Shown here in pieces: positions 28,391-36,984 of a DNA stretch of 64,000 nucleotides (the stretch's first letter is position 1; each line of letters opens with the position of its first letter). The notes below the pieces were generated by a model. It was not told where the DNA came from. It worked only from the letters and a program-made list of their open reading frames with translations, and ran no database searches. This DNA comes from Alkaliphilus metalliredigens QYMF (GTDB lineage: Bacteria; Bacillota; Clostridia; Peptostreptococcales; Natronincolaceae), in assembly GCF_000016985.1 (NCBI RefSeq), contig NC_009633.1:868001-932000 (forward strand), read 5' to 3'. A program made the position numbers and the translations under genes.

Positions 28391-28550
28391 TCACGTGGTT
28401 TCATAGAAAATTTTGATATTTTTTACAAAAGAAGGTAAGAATCTTTCGGTTATCTATGACTACATAGCTTTAGTATATCAATTGTGTATATACGTTTTTA
28501 AATTAAATAATAGCTATAATTCATTTAAAATCCATACTTTACATTGATAG

Positions 28551-28796
28551 GTGCGTCAACTCTGCTATAATAAAGATGACATATATAGGGATTTATACCT
28601 GAATTATAATACTATATTGACGAATAATGCGACACAGGTACTGGGCTCTACTTTTGATAGATTTCTAGCATGTTTGAGTATTAACAGGGGTTATTATCGT
28701 AAAAAAGTCGTAAGTAGGTTATTTAGAAATATGTTGGAGAACACCTTTAGTATAGAAGATGATTGTCAATCAATTTGGTATGAAGTAGTTATCTAG
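28551..28796 (+). CDS. Small protein of the duplicated module, copy 1
   Basis: Starts at GTG 28551. The 81-residue product is basic, with FDRFLACLSINRGYYRKKVV in the middle. I do not recognise a family. The second copy (49772-50002) is the same except for five fewer residues caused by one inserted base near the end. The ribosome site is weak, so this may be the remains of a longer gene, but conservation in both copies argues for some use. Confidence 0.4.
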   Translation: MRQLCYNKDDIYRDLYLNYNTILTNNATQVLGSTFDRFLACLSINRGYYRKKVVSRLFRNMLENTFSIEDDCQSIWYEVVI

Positions 28797-28831
28797 AATT
28801 GAGATTTCGGAGAATGAATGGGGGAGATTTT

Positions 28832-29788
28832 ATGAAAGGTCCAAACTTGGGAAAGATTGAAATTATTAATCCTCGGGAAGTATGGCTCAATGAAGAAAGA
28901 GATTTCACGCCATGGCTAGCAGAAAATGCACAAGCTATTTCAGAGGCTATTGGGTTTCCAATAATTATTGAACAAACGGAAAAAAGGGTAGGTAATTTTC
29001 AGTTAGACATTTTAGGGAAAGTAGAAGGAACAGAAAAGGTCGTTGTAATAGAAAACCAACTTGATTCAAGTGACCATAAACACCTGGGTCAGATTATTAC
29101 TTATGCAGGGGGCTTGAATGCTCAAATTATTATTTGGATAACACCAAGCGTTAGGGAAGAACATAGAACAGCTATAGAGTGGTTAAATGAAATAAGTAAT
29201 GATGATACCTCATTCTTTTTACTTCGGCCAGAAGTTATAAGGATTGACGAATCTAGGCCAGCAGTTAGATTTCGGTTAGAATCTGGGCCAAGTGACTTTG
29301 TACGTGGAATGCGTAGAGCAGTAGAAAATGAAGAAGGCCCACGTCATATATTTAGAAGACAGTTTTGGTCAGAAATGTTTGAGTACTTGTCAGAAAACGG
29401 ACATCCTTGGGCAAAAGGACGTCGAACAACAAGTGATTCATGGGTTCCCTCCTCAATTGGGAAAAGTGGCGTAAATGCTAACATATCGATGGCTCAAGGT
29501 TCTCGTTTGCGAGTAGAAATATATTTAGGGCACCAAAACCCTAACCAAAATACAGAGTGGTATGAAATATTAGAAAATGTCAAACCAGAAATTGATAAAG
29601 TATTTGAAGATGAACAAATTAGCTGGGAGCCTTTAAAGAGTGCTAAGGCATGTCGAATTGCAGTGTACTATCACTATGATAAGGAAAAAGTTGAGAAGGA
29701 TCAAGAGTATAGAAGTGTTCTATACAGTTGGGTTGATAAGAATCTTACCAGAATGAGGGCAATAGCTAAACAGTATCTTGTTGGATAG
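28832..29788 (+). CDS. DUF4268 protein with PD-(D/E)xK-like N-terminal domain, copy 1
   Basis: The ATG 28832 follows GGGGGAGA; an earlier TTG at 28799 lacks a site. Of the 318 residues, the first 130 look like a restriction-endonuclease fold: FQLDILGKVEGTEKVVVIENQ, with D, E and a Q in place of the usual K, then GQIITYAGGL. The C-terminal 150 residues are the DUF4268 domain (RRQFWSEMFEYL, SRLRVEIYLG). DUF4268 proteins occur near restriction systems and in defence islands. The biochemical role is unknown. The second copy at 50054-51010 encodes an identical protein. Confidence 0.75.
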   Translation: MKGPNLGKIEIINPREVWLNEERDFTPWLAENAQAISEAIGFPIIIEQTEKRVGNFQLDILGKVEGTEKVVVIENQLDSSDHKHLGQIITYAGGLNAQIIIWITPSVREEHRTAIEWLNEISNDDTSFFLLRPEVIRIDESRPAVRFRLESGPSDFVRGMRRAVENEEGPRHIFRRQFWSEMFEYLSENGHPWAKGRRTTSDSWVPSSIGKSGVNANISMAQGSRLRVEIYLGHQNPNQNTEWYEILENVKPEIDKVFEDEQISWEPLKSAKACRIAVYYHYDKEKVEKDQEYRSVLYSWVDKNLTRMRAIAKQYLVG

Positions 29789-29867
29789 CCTTTGGGTCAT
29801 GTGTGCAACTCCAGATAACAGAGATTTAGCATATATTTAATTTATGAATACATGAAAGGAGAATGAA

Positions 29868-30431
29868 ATGGATTATTTAAGTTTAGGAGATGTAATCTTT
29901 AGCTTTGTGCTTGTTCTACTGTATATAATAATTCTATATTTAATCATTAAACAATCCTTTCGAGTGATTACTTTTGGTGATACCCTTGTATACATAAAAG
30001 AAAAAAATGTCCGTAGAAAAAAATATTACTTTGTCATGTTTATTAATGTAGCATTATCAATTTTATATTTAATGTCCATATTTAGAGAGATCCAACTAGA
30101 TACAGATCTTGCATTACTCTATGGTTATTATGATATGCTGAAATTGAAGTTAATTTTAAAATGGAGCTTGAGCTTTATGCCTGTTTTAATTCTAATCCTA
30201 CTATCACTATACTATGTACCTAAAGATCGCATTTCAGAAAGAGGTATTGTTAGTGACAAGTTTGCTTTTAGATGGGAAGAAATTAAGAAGGTTGAAATTG
30301 ATAATAATACGGTGAAAATACACTATGATTATAGATTTATATTCTTTGACTTTAGCTTTATATACACTATAGATGATAGCACAGATGAAGTAATTGAAAC
30401 CATTAATAATCATACAAATAAACAACAATGA
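29868..30431 (+). CDS. Membrane protein with PH-like tail, copy 1
   Basis: The 187-residue protein has three hydrophobic helices (VIFSFVLVLLYIIILYLII; FINVALSILYLMSIF; LSFMPVLILILLSLYYV) and a C-terminal cytoplasmic beta-rich domain starting KDRISERGIVSDKFAFRWEE, similar to bacterial PH-like (DUF5673-type) tails. Role unknown. GAAAGGAGAATGAA precedes the ATG. The pairing with the DUF4268 gene is kept in the second copy, so the two may form one unit. Confidence 0.6.
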   Translation: MDYLSLGDVIFSFVLVLLYIIILYLIIKQSFRVITFGDTLVYIKEKNVRRKKYYFVMFINVALSILYLMSIFREIQLDTDLALLYGYYDMLKLKLILKWSLSFMPVLILILLSLYYVPKDRISERGIVSDKFAFRWEEIKKVEIDNNTVKIHYDYRFIFFDFSFIYTIDDSTDEVIETINNHTNKQQ

Positions 30432-30735
30432 AGAACACCGAGGTGCATAATATGCGAGATCAGAGCCGTCCATACTGAGTGCCTATCACCCGGTGTTTTC
30501 ACAAGGTTGTATGGCCGTGAAAGTCAGTACAGCACCTTAATTGAGCATATTCTTGAAGAACAAGCAGTAACAACTGATGATTCTGCTAACTTCGGTTTCA
30601 CAAGAGGCACGGATTACTATGTGAGGAATTTATAAGGGTAAATGAAACTACGATTACAAAACTTAACGAACTCAGACTTAACGCCATGGCTGAAGAATTT
30701 TAAAATGTAACAATTCATTACGGTATATATTTTAA

Positions 30736-30767
30736 TTGACACGTATATAATATTAATGTAATATTAT
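30736..30767 (+). promoter_or_regulatory. Promoter and operator of the XRE/ImmA/PIN operon
   Basis: TTGACA (30736) - 17 bases - TAATAT (30759) overlaps a perfect inverted repeat ATAATATTA-ATG-TAATATTAT (30747-30767). The palindrome fills the spacer and -10, as expected for autorepression by the XRE protein encoded 43 bases downstream. Confidence 0.65.
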
Positions 30768-30809
30768 ATTACAAATAGAAGGAATTTTAAAATAGGAAAG
30801 GTGATTAAT

Positions 30810-31196
30810 ATGCTAACCTTAGAAATGATAGGGTTCAGAATTAAACAAGCTAGGGAAGATAAAAAGTTAAGCCAAACACAACTTGTGGAAATGTTGGGTA
30901 GCTATGGCATTGCCATGAGTAGAGAGACATTAAGTAAGATTGAAAATGGAAGCCGAAGTATATCGGCATTGGAGATTAAGGGGATTTGTCAGGTCCTTTC
31001 ACTAGAGGCAGAAGCACTGCTGGAAGAAGAACAAGAAGAGAACTTAGTGACTTTATTTAGAGGAAAAGAAAAATATGAAGATGCACTACCAGAAATTGAA
31101 GAAATTCAAGAAATGGTCAAAGGTTTTATTTTTCAAAAGAAACTTTATAATGGGGAAGTAAATACTAAAAAACGAACACCTATGTGGAGGTCGTAG
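30810..31196 (+). CDS. XRE-family regulator, first gene of a trio with ImmA and PIN proteins
   Basis: ATG 30810 follows AAAGGTGA. The 128-residue product has an N-terminal Cro/C1 helix-turn-helix (LSQTQLVEMLGSYGIAMSRETLSKIENGSRSIS; split into LSQTQLVEML and SRETLSKIENG) and an acidic helical tail. Its stop lies within the ribosome region of the next gene. It should repress its own operon through the palindrome at 30747. The pairing with a COG2856 (ImmA/IrrE) protein is a known predicted toxin-antitoxin arrangement. Confidence 0.8.
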   Translation: MLTLEMIGFRIKQAREDKKLSQTQLVEMLGSYGIAMSRETLSKIENGSRSISALEIKGICQVLSLEAEALLEEEQEENLVTLFRGKEKYEDALPEIEEIQEMVKGFIFQKKLYNGEVNTKKRTPMWRS

Positions 31197-31201
31197 TTTA
31201 T

Positions 31202-31993
31202 ATGAGGAATTTTATACAAAAAATTGGACTGCCAGATGAAAAGCTAAGATTGGAAATTAAAAAGCTGGCTCAAGAGGTAGCAATGAAGTTTTATCAACAG
31301 CCACAAAATGACATATTTGATATATTAGAAAACATGGCTTTGCTGGTACGAAAACCAATGGAATCCAAAAGCATTTCAGGTTTTACTGCTTTCTTGGAAG
31401 ATCAATTTGTTGTTTTTCTTAATAGTAGCTATACACTGGGACATGAGCGTTTTTCCGCAGCCCATGAGTTATATCACCTTATTTATAATCAAGACATATT
31501 AAGAAGAGAAAAGGTCATATTTGATAACGAAGAAGAGGATGTACGGGCAAACATATTTGCGGCAGAATTTTTAATGCCAGAGGATTTTGTTAAAGAGATG
31601 TTTTACAAGCTTGTCAATGTAGCTCCAGAGGAAATAGAGCCCAAGCACGTTGTCAAGATGAATACCTATTTCAAAGTAAGCTATACAGCCATGCTGAAAC
31701 GCTTAATACAGTTTCATTTATGTGACCCAAAACAATATGAGGAATTAAGAAGTATGTCCAGCATTGATAAAAAAGAGGAACTACAAAAAATAACACGTAA
31801 TCAGGGGTATGATATTCATTTAATCGAACCATCCATGGTCAACCAAGTTTCAAAGGAATATCTAGAAATGGTAAAGGTAAATTATGAAAAGGGCCGGATC
31901 TCCTATGGTAGGCTGAAACATTTACTAGAATTTCTAGGAGAATCTCCAGAGAAATATGGATATGAAGAACCGGTGCAAGAGGATTATATCTAA
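31202..31993 (+). CDS. ImmA/IrrE-type zinc metallopeptidase
   Basis: The start at ATG 31202 has GGAGG 11 bases upstream; GTG 31184 is an alternative. The 263-residue protein has the complete zinc motif AHELYHLIYN near residues 86-95 and a downstream acidic NIFAAEFLMP, the third ligand region. This is the COG2856 family, proteases that cleave partner XRE repressors (as ImmA does ImmR). The C-terminal 100 residues are helical. It overlaps the PIN gene by one base. Confidence 0.8.
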   Translation: MRNFIQKIGLPDEKLRLEIKKLAQEVAMKFYQQPQNDIFDILENMALLVRKPMESKSISGFTAFLEDQFVVFLNSSYTLGHERFSAAHELYHLIYNQDILRREKVIFDNEEEDVRANIFAAEFLMPEDFVKEMFYKLVNVAPEEIEPKHVVKMNTYFKVSYTAMLKRLIQFHLCDPKQYEELRSMSSIDKKEELQKITRNQGYDIHLIEPSMVNQVSKEYLEMVKVNYEKGRISYGRLKHLLEFLGESPEKYGYEEPVQEDYI

Positions 31994-32565
31994 TGAAGAA
32001 GTATGTAGGGGCTATTTCAGATACTGATATTTTGATTAACTTGGCAAAGGTCGATGGATTTAATGTGTTAGAAAATTTATTCGAAGAAATTATCATACCT
32101 CACTTTATTTATGATGTTGAATTAAGAAAAAAGGCTGGTAAGCAATATGGAAAGATTAATACGAAGATTCAAGAGCCAAATAGTATATTTAAAGTGGTAG
32201 ATAGAAAGAAGGATTTTGTTGTGAATAAGGCAGCGATTCCAATTATAGAGGAGTACAATGGAATTATGGGGCCCGGTGAAAGTGAATGTACCGGCTACGC
32301 TGCAGCCCTCGACATTCCCATTATTGTATCGGACAACGTGAGGGAGTTTAAATATTTTGATGAGGAATTTATACCGCTGACCCATAACAGCTTATTAGTA
32401 TTAAATGTCCATTTTAAGCAGATGGAATTTTATGAAGGCCAAATAATCTTTAATGGAATTAATGAGACATTAACACAACCACTACCGTTATCTTTTCAAG
32501 AAGTTTGTCATAGAACAAAGAGGCAGTTTAATCAAAAGGGATGGAATGATTATTTAGGATTGTAG
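31993..32565 (+). CDS. PIN-like nuclease protein
   Basis: The 190-residue protein begins VGAISDTDILINLAK, the first acidic strand of a PIN domain, and has GPGESECTGYAAALDIPIIVSDN (in two blocks, GPGESECTGYAAA and IPIIVSDN), carrying the later acidic residues. PIN proteins are usually RNases and often toxins. As third gene after XRE and ImmA it may be the toxin of the set, with XRE as antitoxin and ImmA as release switch; this division of labour is inferred. Confidence 0.65.
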   Translation: MKKYVGAISDTDILINLAKVDGFNVLENLFEEIIIPHFIYDVELRKKAGKQYGKINTKIQEPNSIFKVVDRKKDFVVNKAAIPIIEEYNGIMGPGESECTGYAAALDIPIIVSDNVREFKYFDEEFIPLTHNSLLVLNVHFKQMEFYEGQIIFNGINETLTQPLPLSFQEVCHRTKRQFNQKGWNDYLGL

Positions 32566-33084
32566 TGCATGCATTAATCGCATTATCATATGGGTGGAGT
32601 AGTGTCTTTATCTCTCTTATGAATTGACAGTATGAATCTATCGTTATTCACTTGGTGTAAGATACTCTGTGAGTAAAAATGTATAAAGCAATCCACTTAA
32701 ATGGTAGGACGTATTATTGTTACTTAGTGTTTTTTTTACTGTAACCAGTTTGGGTCCAGGTGTATTTTGATGTCTCATATTGACTTTCTTTAAAAATAGT
32801 GCGAAATTCTTTATTGATAAAGAAAAGTGTGACAAAATTAAAGATACGATATCATATACATGGGAAAGAAGGCAAGGGAATAGGATTTATACGGGATACG
32901 TTGGAAAATGTGACCCGTGGCAGATAGCGTAGCCTATCTTAAATATGATATTCATTGCAGGACCATAGCTCAAAAAGCAGTCATAATCATACTAGATATG
33001 ATAGTGATAAGCACGGCGAAAAGAAATCTCAATAATAAAAGATAAAGGAATTTCTCTCTGGCATCAACTTAACCATTGAGACAA
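32566..33084. other. About 520 bases without a gene
   Basis: I see no supported frame. The end holds GATAAAGGA (33041) and TCCTTTATC (33088), which pair and could act as terminator for the - strand cluster. Part of the segment (32870-32960) shares GCAGGACCATAG with the 17.08-kb region. Confidence 0.35.
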
Positions 33085-33426
33085 TCATCCTTTATCTTTA
33101 TTTTTATCCCATTTGATTCGATATACTTCCTCTACTAACCCCCCGATGTTCTTCATACTGCTATATTTCACCAACACCTCAAAGCTAATTAGTCCCATGG
33201 TATAACATAGGGCAGTAAAGGGCTTAAAAGAGAGTGTATTCAACAGCCTATCGGAAAAACCATACAATAAAATGGTGACAGCCAAGGAGGAAATGATGAT
33301 TTTTAGGATTAAAATATCCTCTGCTTTTTCTAAAAAGGTATCCACTAGATCCTTAGATAGCGCCCCAAGAAAACAAAAGAGGTAGATGAAGATGAAAAAT
33401 GAGCATTCAGTCAATAATATATCCAT
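33085..33426 (-). CDS. Small membrane protein, last gene of the DUF1659/DUF2922/M15 cluster
   Basis: The 113-residue protein has hydrophobic segments at about 8-25, 40-60 and 65-85 and a basic tail. GAGGTATAGAC precedes the ATG, and it starts two bases after the previous stop. No family is recognised. Its place downstream of an M15 peptidase raises the possibility of a holin-like role, but the sequence does not prove it. Confidence 0.55.
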   Translation of the reverse strand: MDILLTECSFFIFIYLFCFLGALSKDLVDTFLEKAEDILILKIIISSLAVTILLYGFSDRLLNTLSFKPFTALCYTMGLISFEVLVKYSSMKNIGGLVEEVYRIKWDKNKDKG

Positions 33427-33428
33427 GT

Positions 33429-33773
33429 CTATACCTCTTGTTTACAAGGGGAGTGAACATCACAGATTTTGTCATTGGATTTTAAAAAGTCATTGCTGTC
33501 CGTTTTGATCGCCTGGGAATTGCCATTTGTTTTACAAAGTCTATTTTGTAGGCTGGCAAGGGGCAGGAACAACAGATGAAATAAAATAAAGATAAGAAAC
33601 AATAGGGTTACCTGTTCTGTATGAATGGCTCCCTCCATGGCGTACCCTCTAGCTTGTAAGGTATTATTATAAATCAAATAATAAACCAGTGTAGTGGTAA
33701 GCACCAGGAAGAAAATGAGTAGTGATAAAATTTTGGCAGATTGATTTCCTTTCTTTTTGATTTGGGTATTCAT
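33429..33773 (-). CDS. Two-helix membrane protein
   Basis: I choose ATG 33773, behind AAGGAGGTGCC; GTG 33785 would be too close to that site. The 114-residue product has a basic N-terminus, two hydrophobic helices (ILSLLIFFLVLTTTLVYYLI and VTLLFLIFILFHLLFLPLA) and a hydrophilic tail with two cysteines. Unknown function. Confidence 0.55.
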   Translation of the reverse strand: MNTQIKKKGNQSAKILSLLIFFLVLTTTLVYYLIYNNTLQARGYAMEGAIHTEQVTLLFLIFILFHLLFLPLASLQNRLCKTNGNSQAIKTDSNDFLKSNDKICDVHSPCKQEV

Positions 33774-33810
33774 GAATCTTGGCACCTCCTTAAGGTATTT
33801 TGATGAAGTA

Positions 33811-33853
33811 ATTTGTTTTAAACAAAGGACACGGAAATATAAATCCCATGTCC
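33811..33853 (-). terminator. Terminator inside the - strand cluster
   Basis: GGACATGGG/CCGTGTCC pair on the - strand and lead into TTTGTTTT. It would separate the DUF2922 gene from the two membrane genes. Confidence 0.5.
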
Positions 33854-33918
33854 TCTGTGATGTTGATGAGTAAAGGAGAATATCACCCCCTTTAGCCTAT
33901 GAAAACCTAATGGATAAA

Positions 33919-34140
33919 CTAAGCTACCACTTCAAGCTCTGTTGTTGCAGTCTCAACGATGTAAGCACTATCCACCGCCACTAAGCTACCAGCAGCTGAG
34001 AAGACCACATCCTTTGCAACAATTAAATCCATGACAGCCTTCACCTGTGCTGCCTCAAGATCCTCTCTAGGGATAGAAACTCTCAGGCTGACTAAACGAT
34101 CTTCATCGGTCTTAAAGACCATTCGTAAATACTTATCCAA
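33919..34140 (-). CDS. DUF2922 family protein
   Basis: The 73-residue protein (TTG start eight bases after AAGGAGGTG) has MVFKTDEDRLVSLRVSIPRE and a beta-rich end, matching DUF2922. These small proteins lie beside DUF1659 genes in many clostridia and bacilli. Role unknown. Confidence 0.75.
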   Translation of the reverse strand: MDKYLRMVFKTDEDRLVSLRVSIPREDLEAAQVKAVMDLIVAKDVVFSAAGSLVAVDSAYIVETATTELEVVA

Positions 34141-34202
34141 GGACTACACCTCCTTTCTTTATGAAATTGGCGTTACTTTTCTAGGGTTAACCCCCAGAAC
34201 CA

Positions 34203-34427
34203 TTACCCTTCAACTAATTCACATCGTTCATTCATGTTGATGTTCTTGATGCTGTAAGGATAAAGGGAAGCCATCATGCCCGCCACTTCATAAACGTCAT
34301 CTAAAAGAGATTCCACCTTGAAGTTGGCAATGGTTCTAGTCATGTAAGTCTCACTTCCTTCTGGATTCATGCCGGTGACAAATCGACATGAAGCACTTCT
34401 TCTTTCATCCATCTTTACAATTGCCAT
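34203..34427 (-). CDS. DUF1659 family protein
   Basis: The 74-residue protein (GSETYMTRTIANFKVES; DDVYEVAGMMASLY) fits DUF1659, which pairs with DUF2922. AAAGGAGGTGAAATAG precedes the ATG. Role unknown. Confidence 0.7.
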   Translation of the reverse strand: MAIVKMDERRSASCRFVTGMNPEGSETYMTRTIANFKVESLLDDVYEVAGMMASLYPYSIKNINMNERCELVEG

Positions 34428-34470
34428 CTATTTCACCTCCTTTCGTATAGGCATTTCTTAGGGAATAACC

Positions 34471-34806
34471 CTAAAACGTAAAGGTTTTAACTATCTGATC
34501 TCCCTCGGGAAGTTCCTCATCGTAATCAATGGTAAATAGCTCTTCTTCAAATTCATCAGATTCCTCAAGAATTTCAACCATTTCTTCATCCTCTGGAGCT
34601 TCTTTACCTAACATAGAAAGCTGTAACGGGTCCAATGACACGGAAATCTCTTCATTGGGACGGAACTTTCTGAGGGCTACCAGGTTTTCATCATTCAATT
34701 CAATATCACTTAACACAATGGATATGGACTGGCTCCAGGTGTCAGCAGCTACTTTATTACTAATATCAATCTTTTTAATCTTAGCGATTAATGTCGTGGT
34801 CGGCAC
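34471..34806 (-). CDS. Acidic protein of the DUF1659/DUF2922 cluster
   Basis: The 111-residue protein starts at GTG eight bases after GAGGAGGTG. The first part is beta-rich (TLIAKIKKIDISN, QSISIVLSDIEL), the second strongly acidic. No family is recognised. Confidence 0.6.
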   Translation of the reverse strand: MPTTTLIAKIKKIDISNKVAADTWSQSISIVLSDIELNDENLVALRKFRPNEEISVSLDPLQLSMLGKEAPEDEEMVEILEESDEFEEELFTIDYDEELPEGDQIVKTFTF

Positions 34807-34836
34807 TGGCTCACCTCCTCTTTTAATAGATTATCC

Positions 34837-35196
34837 TTATCCACGCCAACGGGATTTTTCAGTGGTTCGAACATCCACATGGGTAAATGTCGAATAGATT
34901 CCAATCCCTGCAAAGCCTATTTTCTCTGCCATTTTTGCAATGGCCTCTGGAGAATGACCCGGCACCTGGATGTCTGCAGCACGACCTAATAAATGTTGAC
35001 TGTTGGGGCTGCCACCAACTCTTTGATTGTGCTCTGGTGTTCTGTATCCAGAGGTTAAATTGATGGGTGCATTAACTTGGTTCCGAAGTTGCTGGAGCTT
35101 TTCAAGCAATTGATGGTCCAGTTTGACCAATTGGCTCCCCCCTCGGCATTGAAATTCTCGAAGCTGAAAGTTCTTTGCAATTTGAATTTGATTCAT
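34837..35196 (-). CDS. M15-type D,D-carboxypeptidase-like peptidase
   Basis: The 119-residue protein is a compact Peptidase_M15_3 domain: NLTSGYRTPEHNQRVGG, SQHLLGRAADIQVPG (His and Asp zinc ligands in SxHxxGxAxD) and THVDVR (last His). It would cut D-amino-acid bonds of peptidoglycan stems. It has no signal peptide, so it acts inside the cell or needs a holin-like partner. AGGAGGCGCAGG precedes the ATG. It is first of the leftward cluster and divergent from the LexA-like gene. Confidence 0.85.
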   Translation of the reverse strand: MNQIQIAKNFQLREFQCRGGSQLVKLDHQLLEKLQQLRNQVNAPINLTSGYRTPEHNQRVGGSPNSQHLLGRAADIQVPGHSPEAIAKMAEKIGFAGIGIYSTFTHVDVRTTEKSRWRG

Positions 35197-35272
35197 CCTG
35201 CGCCTCCTCTATTGGATTTTCTACATTATATCCCACGAATTTCCAAAATTCAGTAAAATGCAAAGATGTCTC

Positions 35273-35320
35273 TTTACAAACAAGGGAAATTTATGTAAAA
35301 TAAGATTAGAACATATGTTC
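35273..35320 (+). promoter_or_regulatory. Promoter with LexA (SOS) box
   Basis: TTTACA (35273) - 17 bases - TAAAAT (35296, with TG before it) is followed eight bases later by GAACATATGTTC (35309-35320), a perfect Gram-positive SOS box. It should control the LexA-like gene starting at 35351 and may affect the divergent cluster. Confidence 0.75.
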
Positions 35321-35350
35321 GGAAATGAAAATAAGGGGAGGGAATTGAAA

Positions 35351-35641
35351 ATGCAGGAGAAAAAAGATAGAAAGCTAGCAGTTTTACTGGCCATTGATGA
35401 GTTTAATCATAAGAGAGGATATAGTCCTACGGTGAGGGAAATCGCCAAGCTGGTGGGGGTAAAATCTAGTTCCACTGTCCAAAAGTATTTGATGGATATG
35501 GAAGTCTGGGGAATGATTGAAAGACAAAGAACCCTCCCAAGGGCATTGGTAATCACAGATAAAGGAAAAGAAATTATTAAGGCTTATGAGATCGTCAGTG
35601 GTAAAAGTCCAGGAGTGAAAACAGTAATGAGCCTCGCTTGA
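35351..35641 (+). CDS. LexA DNA-binding-domain-only protein
   Basis: The 96-residue protein has the winged helix of LexA: AIDEFNHKRGYSPTVREIAK, then GVKSSSTVQKYLMDMEVWGMIERQ. The S24 protease part with its Ala-Gly cleavage site and Ser-Lys pair is absent, since the gene ends at residue 96. It could thus bind SOS boxes without being cut during SOS. GGGGAGGGAATTGAAA precedes the ATG. Confidence 0.8.
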   Translation: MQEKKDRKLAVLLAIDEFNHKRGYSPTVREIAKLVGVKSSSTVQKYLMDMEVWGMIERQRTLPRALVITDKGKEIIKAYEIVSGKSPGVKTVMSLA

Positions 35642-35857
35642 TTATCAATGAAGATGATTGAATTTGTGGTTAAAGTGACTTGATAGAGATGGAAGTTCGT
35701 GAATTGATGAAAGTAATAAGGATTTTATTGCTTTGGCAGATTCACTTGAGTTAGGAATTGGATTCCCCTGTTTTTTAGCCAGGAGAGTCAAGGTTGGTAG
35801 CTTAGGTATATGGTGCATTAGTATTAAAAAAATACATAAATAACGGGAGTGGATGAG

Positions 35858-36160
35858 ATGGAGCGGGAAGAAAGAAAACTACAATATAAAAGAGTAAAAG
35901 AGCTAATAGATGACTTAGACGTTGGGGCAATGGACGATTGTTTTCAGGATGAGCCGAAAATAACATCAAAGGATATAATTGCCTTGAGGGAAAAAATTGA
36001 AAAATTAAAGGGACTTGTACTAGAAGCAAGGAATAGTGATGAAAAGATGGACCCCAACTATGATATTGAAGACTATGAAGGTCTGTTTAAGATTCTGGTA
36101 GCAAAATTCGAAATCTTTAGCAAAAAATATCAGTGTTTTTTAGAATATACTGATGAGTAG
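35858..36160 (+). CDS. Hypothetical acidic helical protein
   Basis: ATG 35858 (GTG 35849 also in frame) follows GGGAGTGGATG. The 100-residue product is charged and probably all helical. No family is recognised. It stands alone between the LexA-like gene and the toxin-antitoxin pair. Confidence 0.5.
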   Translation: MEREERKLQYKRVKELIDDLDVGAMDDCFQDEPKITSKDIIALREKIEKLKGLVLEARNSDEKMDPNYDIEDYEGLFKILVAKFEIFSKKYQCFLEYTDE

Positions 36161-36515
36161 AGTTAATGATGATGAGAACGGGAAATCAAGGACCAAGGGA
36201 ACAGGCCATTTAGGGGTCCATGAGAGATGTATTTACGGACAAAGTAGATTGAAAAAGAAGCTATAAAGAGAATGAATATAATAATAGGTAACAAGGTAAC
36301 TCACTGAGTGGGCATAGATTTTTATACCGATACTTGGTGGGTTTTGTTTGTTGGAGAGTAGGCGATTCAGCTCTTTGTTGGAAAGTGGCCAATGAATAGT
36401 ATACAATAGTAATGTAGGATCTATTAAAAGTCATCTAATGAAATTTACACAAATCAATACAAATTGGAATCAATTGATACCAAAAACCTTGACCATGATA
36501 ATGGGGAGTGTTATA

Positions 36516-36974
36516 ATGAAGATCAACAAAGCAAATGAAAAGAAACGTACTGAATCAAAATTACAAGTGCAGACTTATTTAGATAGACTTAAATATGCAA
36601 TAGAGAGTGGAACTGTCAAAATCAATTTTCAAAAGAGTCGACAGATTGACAATATGAGAGATAAGAAATATACCAATCGATATACGATATCACAGCTGTT
36701 TCCAAATGAAGACGAGGTGGAAGTTCTTAAAAAAGAACTCGCTTATTTAACAGTTGAAGAATATATTGAAACAGTAAAGGATATTCGATTTCCAAATAAG
36801 TCTGAAATGCGCGTCTTTGGGAAAAAATACTTAGGTGAAGATGTGTATATCAAGATAAGAGTAGAGTTAATAAGCATAGCAGATGCCAGTGGCAATAGTT
36901 CTATTTTAGTGATGTCTTTTCATTTTTCTGAGAGAGATTTTAAAAAATCGAATTTTCCTTATGGGAAAAGTTGA
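36516..36974 (+). CDS. Putative toxin partner of the Panacea-domain antitoxin
   Basis: The ATG at 36516 follows GGGGAGTG. The 152-residue protein has a basic helical N-terminus, YTISQLFPNEDEVEVLKKEL in the middle, and a beta-rich end (VYIKIRVELISIADASGNSS). I do not recognise a toxin family. It is directly followed, ten bases on, by an antitoxin-like gene, and the gene order fits toxin first as in MqsRA-type loci. Role by context only. Confidence 0.55.
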   Translation: MKINKANEKKRTESKLQVQTYLDRLKYAIESGTVKINFQKSRQIDNMRDKKYTNRYTISQLFPNEDEVEVLKKELAYLTVEEYIETVKDIRFPNKSEMRVFGKKYLGEDVYIKIRVELISIADASGNSSILVMSFHFSERDFKKSNFPYGKS

Positions 36975-36984
36975 GGTGAAAATA

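Larger units (their letters stand above)
28469..30455 (+). repeat. 2-kb duplicated module, copy 1
   Basis: The segment from TTTAGTATATCAATTG to the end of the third gene recurs at 49690-51684 in the same direction with about 97 percent identity by eye. It holds a small gene, a DUF4268 gene and a membrane-protein gene. Confidence 0.9.

Noticed and set aside
32644-32835. 63-residue - strand frame in the gap after the PIN gene
   Set aside because: No ribosome site and no familiar motif; base pattern looks non-coding.
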